A DNA stretch of 64,000 nucleotides from Symbiodinium natans (Eukaryota > Sar > Dinophyceae > Suessiales > Symbiodiniaceae): NCBI GenBank assembly GCA_905221605.1, contig CAJNDS010000021.1, positions 62,001 to 126,000 on the forward strand. The letters run 5' to 3'. Positions 1 to 9,092 of the stretch are shown piece by piece (position 1 is the first letter of the stretch; each line of letters begins with the position of its first letter). The translations under genes were made by a program, and so were the position numbers. The notes under the pieces are model-generated. The model saw only the letters and a list, made by a program, of their open reading frames with translations, ran no database searches and had not been told where the DNA came from.

Positions 1-187
1 CTCACAAGCTCAGAAATCTTGCTGAGAAAGCGCTGAGGCAGGAAGAGTGGAGCCCCGAGCTCTTGAATGAGCTGCAGCGGGCGTGCGCCTAAGACTCCGT
101 GCCCAAGTTTGCTACGTGTTTTTCACGGTGCTTTGTGGAGGCTCCGAATGCGTTGCCTTGGTTGCCCTTGTCACTGCAGTCCCTGTG

Positions 188-220
188 GTAGCATTCAGCT
201 CAAGCTTCCTGCCTTGGCAG
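188..220 (+). promoter_or_regulatory. Candidate trans-splice acceptor with possible spliced-leader relic
   Basis: The stretch at 205-220 is pyrimidine-rich and ends in CAG ten bases before the globin ATG, a plausible spliced-leader acceptor. Just upstream, 188-204 ends in GCTCAAG and also shares GTAGC and ATT with the end of the dinoflagellate spliced leader, with gaps. A relic would mean the locus passed through cDNA, but the match is short and imperfect. Confidence 0.25.
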
Positions 221-230
221 AAGAAGTGCT

Positions 231-946
231 ATGGCCGTGGTTGGGGAAAACCACCCGACGCCGATTACCCTTGATTTGAAGAGTCCTCCGGTCGATGTGA
301 ACGCTCCACTGGATGCAAGGGACATCGACTTGGTCCAGCAGACGTTTGCTCGGCACTTCGGTTGAACAGCAAGACTTTCTAGGGTAGGCCGCAGGTCGTC
401 AGTAGAAGTTCTCGTCGCACTGCTGTGGGCGGGTTCAGGGCTCAGGTTGCGGGGGGGGGGGGGGGGTGGTTTGGTTTGTCTTGCAAAGGGGCTTCAAGAT
501 TGAGGCGGAAGCCACGCACAGAGCAGTTTCTTCAGCTAAGGGTTGCGATGCTTGGTTCGAACACCATTGGACGGATCTTATTCATGAACATTTTCAAGAT
601 TGCTCCGGGTGCCGTGGAGTTGTTTCCCTTCGCCAAAGGCGACGCTCACATGTGGAGACCTGGGAGTCCACTGGAAGTGCATGCGCTGAAGGTGGTTGAG
701 ACAGTGGCCACAGCAGTATCACTTCTCAAGGACCTCGATACCTTAGTGCCGATTTTGCAAAGCCTGGGCCTGAAACACGTGGGCTACGGAGTGGAGAAGG
801 CGCACTATGATGTGGTCGGCCAAGCACTTATTGCCACATTGGAGGTGGCACTTACGCGCCATTTCACTGAGCCGGTGAAGAATGCTTATTTGAAGGTTTG
901 GACCATTGTCAAGAACACCATGATCACTGACAATTATGGCGAATGA
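231..946 (+). CDS. Globin, two exons (231-352 and 541-946)
   Basis: Single-domain globin of 175 residues, expected to bind heme and oxygen or NO in the cytosol. Exon 1 starts at ATG 231 and carries the A helix (IDLVQQTFAR). Exon 2 runs from the B helix (MLGSNTIGRILFMNIF) through IAPGAVELFPF, a histidine in PLEVHALKVV at the usual distal E7 place and LKHVGYGV with the proximal F8 histidine, to an H helix and stop. The intron is placed at 353-540 with a GC donor and AG acceptor. This join restores an unbroken TFAR-VAMLG helix and 528 nt of coding sequence, exactly 176 codons. GC donors are known in dinoflagellates. The continuous frame through the intron is a G-rich artefact. Family membership is well supported by the motif order; the precise ligand role is not. 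A pyrimidine-rich AG at 205-220 lies just before the start codon. Confidence 0.8.
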
Positions 947-1570
947 AACGGCCAGTATAGCGGTTGGTCTTCAATCGCTACATATGATGAGCAAGGGTAA
1001 GCGTAATGCGGCCAAAGGGTGCACGGGATCAAAGAGCCTGGCACCTCTTGTGTCAACTGTGTCGAGCATGAGAGTGTTGAAAGTTGTTTCACTCAAGGCC
1101 AGAGTGCTCTCTGCAATGATGTTCTGTTTCACAGTTGCAAGTATCTTTGAAGCTTTGAAATCCAGAGGGTGGCGGTTTCGCTGATCCGACATTCAGTCCC
1201 CAGCTTCTTTCGATGTCTCGGTCACGTTTCAAGAGCATCGCCACCCCATCCATGCTAAGCCAGTCTCGGACTTTTCCAGCGCCAGTCCTGAGAACGCCAA
1301 GGGTTGAAGGATGAGATCAGGATTATTCCTACCTTCTCTATGCTTATAAACTATATGATCTAGAGGTGCTTTCCAGTGCCATATATTTTCATTTTTTTGT
1401 TTTGGTTGGTGTTGGTAGCTAGGATGGCATTTTAGTGCGGCAAGGGCCGGCGCCGAGCGTCTTCGTCCCGGACCAGTGAGTGGGAATAGAACGTCACTGC
1501 AGAAAAGCTATGCGGGTTGCAGGGCTGCTCGCTGTGACGGAGGCACTGCCCCTCTGGCATTTCTCAGATT
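947..1570. other. Globin 3' flank, no gene seen
   Basis: Short ORFs occur on both strands (936-1184, 971-1192) but none resembles a known family. The sequence becomes AT-rich near 1320-1400, as expected for a 3' flank. No polyadenylation signal or terminator was identified. Confidence 0.4.
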
Positions 1571-1638
1571 CTATATATGTGTATATGTATATATCGGTTG
1601 TATATATACATATATGTGTGTATATATATATATATATT
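1571..1638. repeat. TA/TG dinucleotide microsatellite
   Basis: Alternating TATATG and TATA runs interrupted by a few other bases; the small ORFs read across it are low-complexity artefacts. Confidence 0.85.
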
Positions 1639-1721
1639 TCTCTTAGGTTGTGAGCACTTGAGCCCCAGATTGTTAAAGAGAAACTCTCCAGCGTCTACTC
1701 TTAAGCCGAGCTGGGCCTCAG

Positions 1722-1804
1722 TTTGCTTCGAGGCCGTCCCAGTCCTGGAAAGTGGGTCCTTTGACTACGACGAGGACCTGCATGCCCTTTCATGCCCCTG
1801 CGTC
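1722..1804 (+). CDS. Exon-like segment, unknown protein
   Basis: After a CAG acceptor at 1719-1721 an open frame reads CFEAVPVLESGSFDYDEDLH and continues to a CCCTAAA array that starts at 1806. The acidic, non-repetitive composition looks coding. No family is recognised and the 3' boundary is unclear because the array follows within two bases. Confidence 0.3.
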
Positions 1805-1805
1805 A

Positions 1806-1888
1806 CCCTAAACCCTAAACCCTAAACCCTAAACCCTAAACCCTAAACCCTAAACCCTAAACCCTAAACCCTAAACCCTAAACCCTAA
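1806..1888. repeat. Telomere-type CCCTAAA array
   Basis: About twelve near-perfect CCCTAAA units on the + strand. It forms the left arm of a C-to-G pair with the TTTAGGG array at 2030-2080. Confidence 0.95.
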
Positions 1889-1924
1889 GTGAGAACGCTC
1901 CATGGGCTGTCATGGATGTTGCAG

Positions 1925-2015
1925 TCGCTGTTGCTCCCAGAGGATGCGCAGACTGCCTTGCAGACGGTGCACGGAAGCCACTTTACTCTTTCTTCAGGCC
2001 CCTCTGCGGACCTTG
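1925..2015 (+). CDS. Exon-like core between telomeric arrays
   Basis: A GCAG acceptor at 1921-1924 and a GTACAAG donor at 2016 enclose 91 nt that read SLLLPEDAQTALQTVHG and onward without a stop. The left array ends 36 nt upstream and the right array starts 14 nt downstream, so both arrays would be intronic. Family unknown. It could belong with the segments at 1722 and 2570. Confidence 0.35.
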
Positions 2016-2029
2016 GTACAAGAACTTTG

Positions 2030-2080
2030 GGCTTAGGGCTTAGGGTTTAGGGTTTAGGGTTTAGGGTTTAGGGTTTAGGA
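2030..2080. repeat. Telomere-type TTTAGGG array
   Basis: About six TTTAGGG units directly after the candidate donor at 2016. Right arm of the pair with 1806-1888. Confidence 0.95.
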
Positions 2081-2227
2081 AAGAACCTAAACCGTCCTGC
2101 CGCAGACTGGCCGCAGAGTTCGACGAGCGACAGCACCGGGCTAAGATGAGAGCCGGATGTAAGCTCTCAGCCCTATGATGGCCCCCAGAATCAATCACAA
2201 TCCGCCCTGGTTCTTAGTATGGAAGGA

Positions 2228-2306
2228 GGGAATTAGGACTCCATATATACTCTTTAAGGGGTTATATAGGGGGATACAGGGTACCCTCATTCCCTCATTC
2301 CCTACG
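2228..2306 (-). repeat. Interspersed element B, copy 1
   Basis: Contains GGTACCCTCATTCCC; its reverse complement matches 62359-62402 (TAGGGAATGAGGGAATGAGG, then a GTACCC block and CTTAAAG). Two copies in opposite orientation in one window indicate a dispersed repeat family, not unique sequence. Confidence 0.6.
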
Positions 2307-2415
2307 AAGAGCCTGTCGGTAATCAGTCGACCGATGCAGCACACCTAGGTGGCCTGCGATGGGGGGGCTGGGCGCAGGAGGCGCGTTTCCGCCAAGGCCT
2401 GCGGCACCCCCCAAA

Positions 2416-2530
2416 CCGAAACCCTAAACCCTGCCCTAAACCCTGCCCTAACCCCTAGCCCTAACCCCTAAACCCCAAACCCCTAAACCCTGAACCCCGA
2501 AACCCTGAACCCCTAAACCCTGAACCCCCA
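2416..2530. repeat. Degenerate CCCTAAA array
   Basis: Mixture of CCCTAAACCCTG, CCCCTAAACCC and CCCTGAACC variants, an older version of the telomeric arrays. It pairs with the TTTAGGG array at 2645-2692. Confidence 0.85.
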
Positions 2531-2569
2531 AAACCCCCAAGTCAAATTATCCCGATGCCCTGGGCCCAG

Positions 2570-2644
2570 GGCTCCTGGGCCGACAGCCCGAGGAGGGTGC
2601 GCGCCTCCCAAAGCCTGACCTTCTCTCAGCCCCTTGGCTTCTGG
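2570..2644 (+). CDS. Exon-like core between telomeric arrays
   Basis: The acceptor GGCCCAG ends at 2569 and a GTTTCGGG donor begins at 2645. In phase 1 the 75 nt read LLGRQPEEGARLPKPDLLSA and WLL, and start and end phases agree (2+72+1). Unknown family. The telomeric array begins at the donor itself. Confidence 0.35.
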
Positions 2645-2692
2645 GTTTCGGGTTTCGGGTTTAGGGTTTAGGGTTTAGGGTTTAGGGTTTAG
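2645..2692. repeat. TTTAGGG array at a candidate donor
   Basis: Starts as GTTTCGGG and becomes pure TTTAGGG, running into the half-copy of element A at 2693-2757. Confidence 0.9.
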
Positions 2693-2757
2693 GACCCCCA
2701 AGTAGTAGGATTCCACCCCAAGAAGGTACCCCACCCCCTAATTTCGGAAACCCCCCG
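2693..2757 (+). repeat. Element A, right half
   Basis: Matches the 3' half of the GGGGTTTACGA...TCGTAAACCCC family (AGTAGGATTCC, AAGAAGGTACCCC, TTTCGGAAACCCCCC). The left half is replaced by the TTTAGGG array, as in the copy at 50161-50292. Confidence 0.7.
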
Positions 2758-4140
2758 ATGGGTTTCAGGGTTTCAGTTTCAGGTGTTCGGATTGACAGGT
2801 TATATCGGGTTATCTAAGGTTCAGGGTTTTTGGTATTTAGGGTTCATGTAGGGTTTCGGGGCTTCTGGATTTCGGATTTGCTTTGTGTTGGGGTTTGTCG
2901 GGAAGGAGGTTTGGGTTAAGGGTGTCTTGACAAGCTTCACGGGGGCCTTTTCCAATCATGTCCCTGTGCTCGCATGACAAAGGATGGGGCGATGGCGTTG
3001 CCAATGAGCTCCTCACTCATTTTTGCCTAAGATTCTGAGAGACTAGTGTGTGCGCAAGTGTGCGCGGAGCGGTCAGATGAGAGGCAACCCTGGCTAGCAT
3101 GTTACTCCAGTATCGGAGCCGGTTTTGTCTACAGCAGTCGGCAAGGCACCATGACATCGGGCAAGCGTCGGACGTACCCGAACCGAAGCACCTTTCAGGC
3201 ACGGGACGCTGCAGGCTCCTCATTGCAATCGTTCAACGGAAAGGTGTCCTCCGTGTTGCCAGGCACATGTCTGCTGCGTGATGGATCCCCTGCAGGTGCC
3301 GCGAGTTCGGGGCCTCATCTTCCCATGCGCTTTCAGCTGTTGCAGATTCAACTGGGGTTCTTGCTTAAGTATTATCATTTTGGGGTCTGTTTTGGGGAAA
3401 TGATAGCCTTTATGGGATCCGAGTCTAGAACGTCCGTGACTGCTGCGTATGTTTTTCGCGAGGCCCATCTGAGACCAAGCTCGGCCTCAAATCCAGAACA
3501 AACCCAAAGCCCCCAGCCCTAAACCCGGCTGCTCTCTGAACCCAGCTGCCCCAGATCCCGAACACCCACCTCAAAGCCCCTGAACCCGAAGCTCTCTGCA
3601 ACTCAAGCCCCGAATCCCGAAGCCTCAAAGCCATCCCCTGAAATCTGGTTTGAGGTCCTCGAGTCCTTGCAGAAACGCTCCAACTTCAAGTCGGTCCGGA
3701 GCTGGCCCTATGCGCACCCCAGCCTTCTTTGAGGTCTGGGGGGACCCCCTTGGAATGGACTCTTTTTTGCTGCCTAATGTAACTTATGTAGGGTTTTTAG
3801 GGTTTAGGTCCCACCACAAATTTAAGTAACCCTGGTTTTGTGAATAATTCCCGTGAGAGGGCCCCCCCCCCCCCCCCCGAAGCACGCGGAAGGAAGGGAG
3901 GGTCGGGTTTCAGGGGATTTACAGGGGATGAAGGGGAGCTTAGGGGGGATCTAAGGGATTTCGGGGATTTAGGGCAAATCTAGGGGGTTTGGTAATATAG
4001 GTGTCTGCCAGGTACCGAATCGTCTCGCCATTTGATGGGGAGGCCTGGTGTTGGTGGCCAGGGATTGAGGATTTTGAGCTTCGGGTGTAATTTGAAGGAG
4101 TTGGTATGATGACCGCAAGTACAAGTTGATGCTGCTAGTG
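2758..4140. other. No confident gene; degenerate telomere-like stretches
   Basis: 2758-2900 and 3780-3990 contain decayed TTTAGGG-like runs, and 3863-3878 is a C run. ORFs at 3046-3522 (+) and 3017-3468 (-) show no recognisable domain. Nothing else is supported. Confidence 0.5.
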
Positions 4141-4315
4141 GCCTGCTCTACTACGACGACGACTACTACTACTACTACTACTGCTACTACTACAACTACA
4201 ATTTCAACTACAATTACAACTACAACTACAATTACAACTACAGCTACAACTACAACTACAACAGCAACAGCTACTATTGCTACTACTGCTGCTGCTGCTA
4301 CTACTACTACTACCA

Positions 4316-4394
<79 letters not shown>

Positions 4395-4456
4395 GACTAC
4401 TACTACTGCTACTAGTACTGCTACTGCTACTGCTACTGCTACTGCTACTGCTACTG

Positions 4457-4492
<36 letters not shown>

Positions 4493-4910
4493 TTACTACT
4501 TCTACTTCTACTTCTACTTCTACTTCTACTTCTACTTCTACTTCTACTTCTACTTCTACTTCTACTTCTGCTACTTCTTCTTCTGCTTCTACTACTTCTA
4601 CTTCTTCTGCTACTTCTACTACTTCTACTACTTCTACTACTTCTACTACTTCTACTACTTCTACTACTTCTACTACTTCTACTACTTCTACTACTTCTAC
4701 TACTTCTACTACTTCTACTACTTCTACTACTTCTGCTACTTCTACTACTTCTACTACTTCTACTACTTCTACTACTTCTGCTACTTCTACTACTTCTACT
4801 ACTTCTACTACTTCTACGACTTCTACTACTTCTATTACTTCTACTACTTCTACTACTTCTACTACTTCTACTACTTCTACTACTTCTACTACTTCTACTT
4901 CTGCTCTTCC
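4141..4910. repeat. Trinucleotide array (ACT, then TTC/TAC mixtures)
   Basis: About 770 bp: ACT units to about 4490, six-base TTCTAC units to about 4570, then nine-base CTACTACTT-type units. Stop-free frames exist on both strands (poly-Thr/Ser, poly-Leu, and Val/Glu on the minus strand). They follow from the period of three and are not evidence for proteins. Confidence 0.95.
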
Positions 4911-5450
4911 GCTGTGAGGGTTTGCAAAGAGACTGCAGAGGGTGGGCTGGGGTGGGGTAAGAATGTCCACATTGTCACGTATATTTACCAGCAACAATTT
5001 ATTGTGCAGCATGTTCTTCTTTTCGCTCATGGCAGTGTCTATGTTGTTAGTCATGGCAAATCAGTGATCGTCGTAGTGCATGCGACATTCTTGCGGCATG
5101 TCTACTTTTCACGTTTTGGTGACCATTGCTGTCGGACATGTAGCAACAACGTTCACGACGCGGCGACGTCTAACCTTCTGACCTTTTAAGACAGTCGATT
5201 TTGACGGGTTTGCGCGGTTTGCACTACGACTCGTCAGCGCCCATGGACCTGGCAGTCTGACATCGTCGTTCCAAGAAAGGATCGGAAGGCTGAGACCAGG
5301 GTTGATCACAGTGCCAGGTGCACATGGAAAGCGAGGATGACAACGATCCTGGAGCAGGTGGCAAGATGCTGGGGTCTGCTACCAAGATCCGTTTGCAAAA
5401 GCCATCAGTCATCACTCGTGGCATGACGGCAGCATTGCCTTATCATTGAG

Positions 5451-6094
5451 GTTGCTGAAGCGCATGGGGCTGGAGAATCTGTTGCTCATCGTTTCCCACT
5501 GGGACAGCGGCACACGCCCAAGAATGTGCACAATGTGTGGCTAGTGACGCAAGGGCCGAAGTTGTCTGTCTTGTCCCTTGAGGCAGCTGCAACCGCTTGG
5601 GGGCAGAGCTCTTCAAGCCAGACCCACAATTTTTTTGTCAGTTCTCTGATTCTCTAGGACCGGCGCGCCTGTTGCGCGGCCTTTGGCCAGGTGCGTCACG
5701 GAACAGTGCAAGGACCTTCTGAAGGAGCTCCAGGAGGCCCCTTGCCAGGGAGATCTCGAGAGAGGTCTGCAGCATTCGGGCGAGTGTGGCGCCGTAGGTG
5801 CTCAGGGGGTTTCGGAATCCCTTGTTGTTCCTGCATTTCCTGCGGATACTCCCTGATGCCTCGCATAGACCGGGGTAGACTGGGAGATGGTAGTGGCAGC
5901 GCTGCGATGGCAGGCAGTCCGTGCCTCCTTTCCCCCGGAGGAGCTGCTGATTGCCGGAAGGCAGGGTAATGGCAGGGTACTTTCAGCCCAGCTTCTTCAT
6001 TGTCTGACTCTCCCGCTCTTTTGGAGGTCAGACGAGCAACAGGACGCACCAGCACTTGAGGACGCCTTGCTGGGTGATGCCCGTGAGCTTGAGG
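5451..6094 (+). CDS. Multi-exon gene of unknown function, 5' part
   Basis: Four coding-looking blocks can be read on the + strand. Block 5451-5654 after ATTGAG reads VAEAHGAGESVAHRFPLGQR. Block 5691 to about 5850 after TTTGGCCAG reads CVTEQCKDLLKELQEAPCQG. Block 5914-5965 after GGCAG reads AVRASFPPEELLIAGRQ and is followed by GTAATG. Block 6027-6094 after TTTTGGAG reads SDEQQDAPALEDALLGDARE and ends at a TTTAGGG-filled intron. Composition (Leu, Glu, Ala-rich, helical) is coding-like but no domain is recognised. The first exon and the end of the second are not resolved. It probably continues into the exons at 6485-6780. Confidence 0.4.
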
Positions 6095-6120
6095 GTTTAG
6101 GGTTTAGGGTTTAGGGGCAG
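6095..6120 (+). repeat. TTTAGGG array forming a minimal intron-like unit
   Basis: The 26 nt begin with GTTTAGGG and end with GGGGCAG, so the array itself supplies GT and AG. Reading through in phase gives EVKQCHCLEDGQTPGSGAPH after the join. A longer intron ending in CTGGAG at 6146 is an alternative. Confidence 0.5.
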
Positions 6121-6210
6121 AAGTCAAGCAATGTCATTGCCTGGAGGATGGTCAGACGCCTGGAAGTGGTGCGCCCCATCTGCCAATGCAGCCCCAGATC
6201 AAGATGCAAA

Positions 6211-6266
6211 GGGGGTTTACGAAAATAAGGGACCCCTTATAGGTACCCCTAACTTCGGAAACCCCC
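6211..6266 (+). repeat. Element A, internally deleted copy
   Basis: Left end GGGGGTTTACGA and right end TTCGGAAACCCCC are present with only about 30 bp between them. Confidence 0.75.
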
Positions 6267-6484
6267 ATACCTTTCTTCTGGCTGACCAAAAGCCCACCCA
6301 CGTCCAAAGTTCTGGCAAGCAAAAAAGCCACGAGTGAATGATGGGGAGTGAAGGTTCGTCGCAGACCAGCTTCCACATACTCCTGTTGATGCGTAAAGAA
6401 GTTTGAACAGTCTCCTAGGTTCTTTGCGATCCGCTGTGGGTAGCGCTCATCGGAAGTTGAAGGTACAGAATCTGCGTTCTGCAG

Positions 6485-6780
6485 CGAGATGCAGTACCCT
6501 GACGACTTCAGTGATCCGCTGGAGGATCCTGCCTTAGCGGACTGCAGGACTTCACCCTAAACCCTAAACCCTAAACCTTAAACCCTAAACCCTAAACCCT
6601 AAACCCTGAAGCATCTCCTGCAGTTCATTGGGTACCCAGGTCACGGAGGTGCCTTTGACATCGAGGCAGGCAGGGTGCAGGTGCTTTGGGTTTTCGCTCG
6701 GACGCTGTGACTTCTGAAGGATCTTGGCTTTTCAGGCACGTGTGGCTCCCATCCGAGGCACGTGGATCTCCGTGCCATCG
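6485..6780 (+). CDS. Multi-exon gene of unknown function, 3' part
   Basis: Three short exons. 6485-6547, after TTCTGCAG, reads EMQYPDDFSDPLEDPALADC and ends before a GA dinucleotide and a CCCTAAA array. 6624-6680, between CTCCTGCAG and GTGCTT, is exactly 19 codons: FIGYPGHGGAFDIEAGRVQ. 6736-6780, between GGCTTTTCAG and GTGCGA, is exactly 15 codons: ARVAPIRGTWISVPS. The last two join in phase 0, which supports the splice sites. The phase from 6547 to 6624 is not settled. Family not recognised. Confidence 0.45.
6554..6608. repeat. Telomere-type CCCTAAA array in an intron
   Basis: Eight units between the exon ending at 6547 and the acceptor at 6623. Confidence 0.9.
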
Positions 6781-7234
6781 GTGCGACTCCTCCCCCTGAG
6801 CTGATGTACGTGCCCTCATCGCACTCAATTCGGATTGTGGGTCTGTGTGGAGGTGGTTCTAGCAAATTGTGGTTAGGGCTAGGGTCCCTTTTATGAAGCA
6901 TTCCTGTTTAGAATCCCCCCCCCCGTCCAAAAAAAAAAAGAACGTGTCTTTCAATGCACCCTTCTGGACGTCCGGACCCATTGGCGTGCAGAATTGCGCA
7001 GCCAAGGCAAGCCGTGGAGTGTGCATCCAGCAGAAGTGCCCCAGCTCGGTGGAGAATTACACACGTATTGGTGGCTCCAAATGAGTCCATGGTGGGGTTC
7101 TTTTGGAAAAGAAGGGTTTGTGTAACAAAAACGCTGCGGACTCCAATTCAGCGCAGCCCTCGCCTGCGTGTTTCCAAGCTCCCGATGGGCCTAGACACCC
7201 TGAACCCTCAACCCTCGACCCCATTCCTGCTCAG

Positions 7235-7300
7235 TCGGCGGATGTGGCCTTCGCCACCGAAGCGGCCACAGCCCAGTGGCAGCGGGCCTCGGACATGGGA
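7235..7300 (+). CDS. Exon-like segment
   Basis: Follows a decayed CCCTAAA stretch (7195-7222) and the acceptor CCTGCTCAG, and reads SADVAFATEAATAQWQRASD. Slightly reminiscent of an RRM beta strand but far too short to assign. The donor is unclear. Confidence 0.3.
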
Positions 7301-7692
7301 GGGGGCGCTTTTTTGTGGGGCCTCTGTCCCCCCTCTAAGGTTTGGGTTGGGTAACTTTGTGGATTTGTTCAGGGTGCGCTCCTGCTCTGGAAGCATTGTC
7401 GACTCCGAGCAAGGCCCATTTTGGTTCAAGGGCGCCCCTGCCCGGTTAAGAGGTGAGCCCTCCTCGCGAAGATGAGTAAGACCAAGAAGTTTTTGAGCCG
7501 TTGATGTGAGAACTCATCGCTTGACCCCATGCCAGAAGAGATACCGTGTTTGTGTGTGGCGTTCGTCGCGCGGGCTGTTCTGCCAAGGGATCATATACCC
7601 CGTATAGTTTAGGCTACAAGAGGCGCCCAGAATTTGGAGCTGCTCCCACATCCGAGTTCTTCTTTTTTTTATCCTTTTTTTTTTTATATCAG

Positions 7693-7806
7693 ATGTTTCA
7701 GTCAGTCCTTTGCAAGGCCACGACGGCGACGACTCAGGCTTCATGGTTCGGGCCTCAGCGCCTGGCTTCCAGGGCCTTCGAGCACCTTACGAGTTCAGAA
7801 TCTTAG
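7693..7806 (+). CDS. Exon-like segment after a poly-T tract
   Basis: A strong T-rich tract (7661-7689) ends in ATATCAG at 7692. Two frames are open: MFQSVLCKATTATTQ from 7693, or GHDGDDSGFMVRASAPGFQG after the alternative AG at 7716. GTGCAG at 7807 could be the donor. Which frame is real cannot be decided here. Confidence 0.3.
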   Translation: MFQSVLCKATTATTQASWFGPQRLASRAFEHLTSSES

Positions 7807-7998
7807 GTGCAGAGTGCAGGCCTGAAGGCATGGACCTTGTGTGTAGTTGTGCTGAAGTTTTGATTAACAACGACAGCTGCTCTTCATCTGCAGGGCTTTG
7901 AGCGCAAGCCAGCGCATGACAGCAGCCCAGCGGCGTCCCACTTAGCTCGTGAATGCTCGGCGGCGTCGGTTGATGGCTGATAGACCCGGAGCTCTTGA

Positions 7999-8385
7999 TC
8001 ACCCACAGCCCAGGCAGGATGCAAGACCAGAAACAGCCGAGGCCGTCGCATATTCAGTGGCTTGCAGTAGTGGCTTGAATTCTTCATCGCAACAGAGCCG
8101 CTCGCGTCTTTCTCGGGTGCTTCTGCTCTTGAAGGCGATGGGCCGCCTGTAGGTAGCGTGAAGTCCAAGCGCGACCAGGCGCGTTTCCAGTGTTCCACCT
8201 CTGCTTTGCCAAGTCACAGAGGAAGCACGCCAGATGACATGGAAGTAGTCAGAAGCAGAGTACATACATCCATTAAGCACTAGTACAAGGCCCTGGACAA
8301 TTGCAAGGGCAGTGTCTTCTGCATTGCGACAGGCGTCCACCTTCATCACCGAGGGCGAAACTCCAGCACCTGTCTCTGCATAGAC
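7999..8385 (-). CDS. Minus-strand exon, unknown protein
   Basis: On the minus strand a CCTTGCAG acceptor precedes an open frame beginning VYAETGAGVSPSVMKVDACR and continuing through GLVLVLNGCMYSASDYFHVI, clearly unlike low-complexity sequence. It stays open to 7999, but the exon could end earlier. A second piece (GMPGQSKCRDLIGELIEIND) lies upstream on the same strand at about 8440-8520, next to element A. The family is not recognised. Confidence 0.4.
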   Translation of the reverse strand, partial: VYAETGAGVSPSVMKVDACRNAEDTALAIVQGLVLVLNGCMYSASDYFHVIWRASSVTWQSRGGTLETRLVALGLHATYRRPIAFKSRSTRERRERLCCDEEFKPLLQATEYATASAVSGLASCLGCG

Positions 8386-8553
8386 CTGCAAGGAGATGAA
8401 GCGAGGATATGAGCCTGTTCAACAGTTCCACACGAGACATGATCCTCCTCCAAGGAAGTCGTTGATTTCAATGAGCTCTCCAATGAGGTCCCTGCACTTG
8501 CTTTGGCCTGGCATGCCCCAAAGGCCCTTTTTAATGCAATGCAATGCAATGTG

Positions 8554-8655
8554 GGGGTGGTTTACGATATTAGGGGGTTACCTTATTGGGGTCCTCACTA
8601 TTGGGGGTCTTTCTGAAGGGAGCCCCCCCTATGATGGTAAACCCCCCCCCCCCCC
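8554..8655 (+). repeat. Element A, full-length copy with ATGTGG on both sides
   Basis: Left end GGTTTACGATATTAGGGGG, right end GGTAAACCCC followed by a C run. ATGTGG occurs immediately left (8548-8553) and right (8656-8661), a possible target-site duplication. Confidence 0.8.
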
Positions 8656-8673
8656 ATGTGGCTTTCAAAACAG

Positions 8674-8726
8674 CAGGAGCTGGAGAGGCTTTGTGGGCAG
8701 CTGCAGTCCGAAAGGCCAGGGCAAGT
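8674..8726 (+). CDS. Coiled-coil exon-like segment
   Basis: After AAAACAG the frame reads QELERLCGQLQSERPGQ, a heptad-like sequence, 18 bp beyond the end of element A. The donor is uncertain. Confidence 0.3.
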
Positions 8727-8819
8727 CATCGCATCCTCTGGCGTTCGATTCTGCGAGTTGACCGCTGCTACACATGGGTGGATGTCAAAATTCTGATCGC
8801 TTTGGGGTACCCTAAAGAT

Positions 8820-9092
8820 TCGGTGCCGTATGATAATAGGAATCCAGAGAGGGACCATGATTTTGACAACCATCCACATGGCAGGGATAGCTTGGATTCG
8901 CGTCTGCTGGGCCTCGCGCAGTACGAGGATGTGGTGAGCCTAGAGAGGTCGCCGGAACAAGCATGCAAGGCGTATGCGCTCCTGCTCAATCAGGTCTTGA
9001 ACCACAAGAAGAAGGACAAGAGGAAGGATGAGAAAAAGAAGGAGAAAGCCAGCCTGGACAAGTCGGATTCGAAGGTGAAAGGCAGGCCTTGA
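8820..9092 (+). CDS. Candidate terminal exon with Lys-rich tail
   Basis: Open frame through DSRLLGLAQYEDVVSLERSP and LNQVLNHKKKDKRKDEKKKE to a TGA at 9090. The charged C-terminal tail and mixed composition look coding. The 5' boundary is arbitrary; no domain recognised. Confidence 0.35.
   Translation, partial: SVPYDNRNPERDHDFDNHPHGRDSLDSRLLGLAQYEDVVSLERSPEQACKAYALLLNQVLNHKKKDKRKDEKKKEKASLDKSDSKVKGRP

Noticed and set aside
425-540. N-terminal extension of the globin frame through the G run
   Set aside because: It is low-complexity and lacks the A helix, which is supplied by exon 1 through the GC-AG join.
3969-5054. 361-codon minus-strand ORF rich in Val and Glu, and plus-strand poly-Thr and poly-Leu ORFs
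   Set aside because: Produced by the trinucleotide array; no unique sequence of protein character.
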